Assembly (NCBI RefSeq): GCF_037179485.1
Contig: NW_027040579.1
Coordinates: forward strand, 1,729,001 to 1,793,000
Length of the DNA stretch: 64,000 nucleotides
Source of the DNA: Ochlerotatus camptorhynchus
Lineage: Eukaryota; Arthropoda; Insecta; Diptera; Culicidae
Reading direction: 5' to 3'
Below are positions 63,691-64,000 of this stretch, in pieces (position 1 is the stretch's first letter; each line of letters starts with the position of its first letter). The notes under the pieces are model-generated. The model saw only the letters and a program-made list of their open reading frames with translations. It did no database searches and was not told where the DNA came from. A program made the position numbers and the translations under genes.

Positions 63691-64000
63691 GTTAGATTTA
63701 TCGGCCGTGCGACGATTATGCCTTCTTTGATGGCTCACGCTCATCATTTAAAAGTGCAAGAGCACGAACGTTCACCAAAGAACCATTAACGAGCAAATAT
63801 AATTTCACAAATTTAAATCTTCAAGCATATCCAAATTACCTCTGTCTTCTCAGTACCAAGCTCTGCGTGGGCTGTGAGTAATCGCCTACATGCGTTTATT
63901 TTCATTTTCACTGAGATTATAAAATGCAAAATACATATTTTTTTTGAAAAAAATATCGAGTGCGCGGAATTTTAAACTAGAGTTAATTACCCCATTTCCA
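63691..64000. other. Unassigned right edge
   Basis: No gene or repeat structure recognised before the window ends. Confidence 0.4.

Overview
The window looks like nuclear DNA of a mosquito, most likely Aedes. The A+T-rich background is packed with nested transposable elements. They include a DD37E (ITmD37E-type) mariner, a Feilai-like tRNA-derived SINE, a full-length Jockey-type LINE, and a pseudogene exon whose best match by eye is the animal PHF7/G2E3 (Drosophila pineapple eye) family. The genus is an inference. The sequence itself shows only insect-type short introns (about 55-110 bp) and these element families.

Host genes are few. Two intact-looking secreted-protein genes stand out: a 194-aa protein at 38150-38795 (+) and a 552-aa Thr-rich protein made of 19-residue repeats at 49438-51263 (-). 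Both have a tiny first exon, an N-terminal signal peptide, Thr/Val-rich beta-like repeats and N-x-YLP motifs, so they are probably divergent members of one extracellular-matrix or cuticle-like family. Broken host genes are an intron-containing PHF7/G2E3-like gene at 50-1612 and two decayed histone H4 genes at 13347-13588 and 18870-19123. Both H4 copies keep the histone 3' stem-loop, and the promoter and body of the second have been pushed apart by a 4.2-kb LINE.

Layout: 0-3.4 kb, PHF7-like pseudogene with a retroposon, then a Ty3/gypsy gag-pol relic carrying a Harbinger-like MITE. 4.6-8.2 kb, a composite repeat with CCCAACAAACAAT ends, holding a hAT foldback MITE and an apparently intact DD37E mariner. 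8.2-13 kb, small repeats. 13.3-19.3 kb, histone H4 relics, a foldback MITE and the Jockey LINE. 21.7-25.5 kb, foldbacks and a mariner relic split by a MITE. 26.4-27.8 kb, a 141-bp satellite. 29.3-36.6 kb, a mariner relic abutting a large CACTA-like element with two introned genes. 36.7-37.5 kb, a deleted Tc1/mariner. 38.1-38.9 kb, secreted-protein gene 1. 41.8-43.5 kb, an intact-looking Tc1 element with IR/DR ends. 44.5-48.3 kb, a 3.7-kb foldback with TTAA flanks. 49.4-51.3 kb, secreted-protein gene 2. 53.1-57.0 kb, a second copy of the CCCAACAAACAAT repeat, split by a hAT and a Transib-like element. 57.1-58.2 kb, another DD37E mariner relic. 58.3-60.0 kb, a minisatellite. 60.4 kb, a Feilai-like SINE. 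61-64 kb, mostly unassigned with a nested MITE at 63.1-63.7 kb.

Almost every insertion can be placed in relative order because target duplications, empty-site paralogues or interrupted reading frames are visible. I ran no computation. Coordinates come from reading the sequence by eye, and repeat boundaries without a stated target duplication are approximate.
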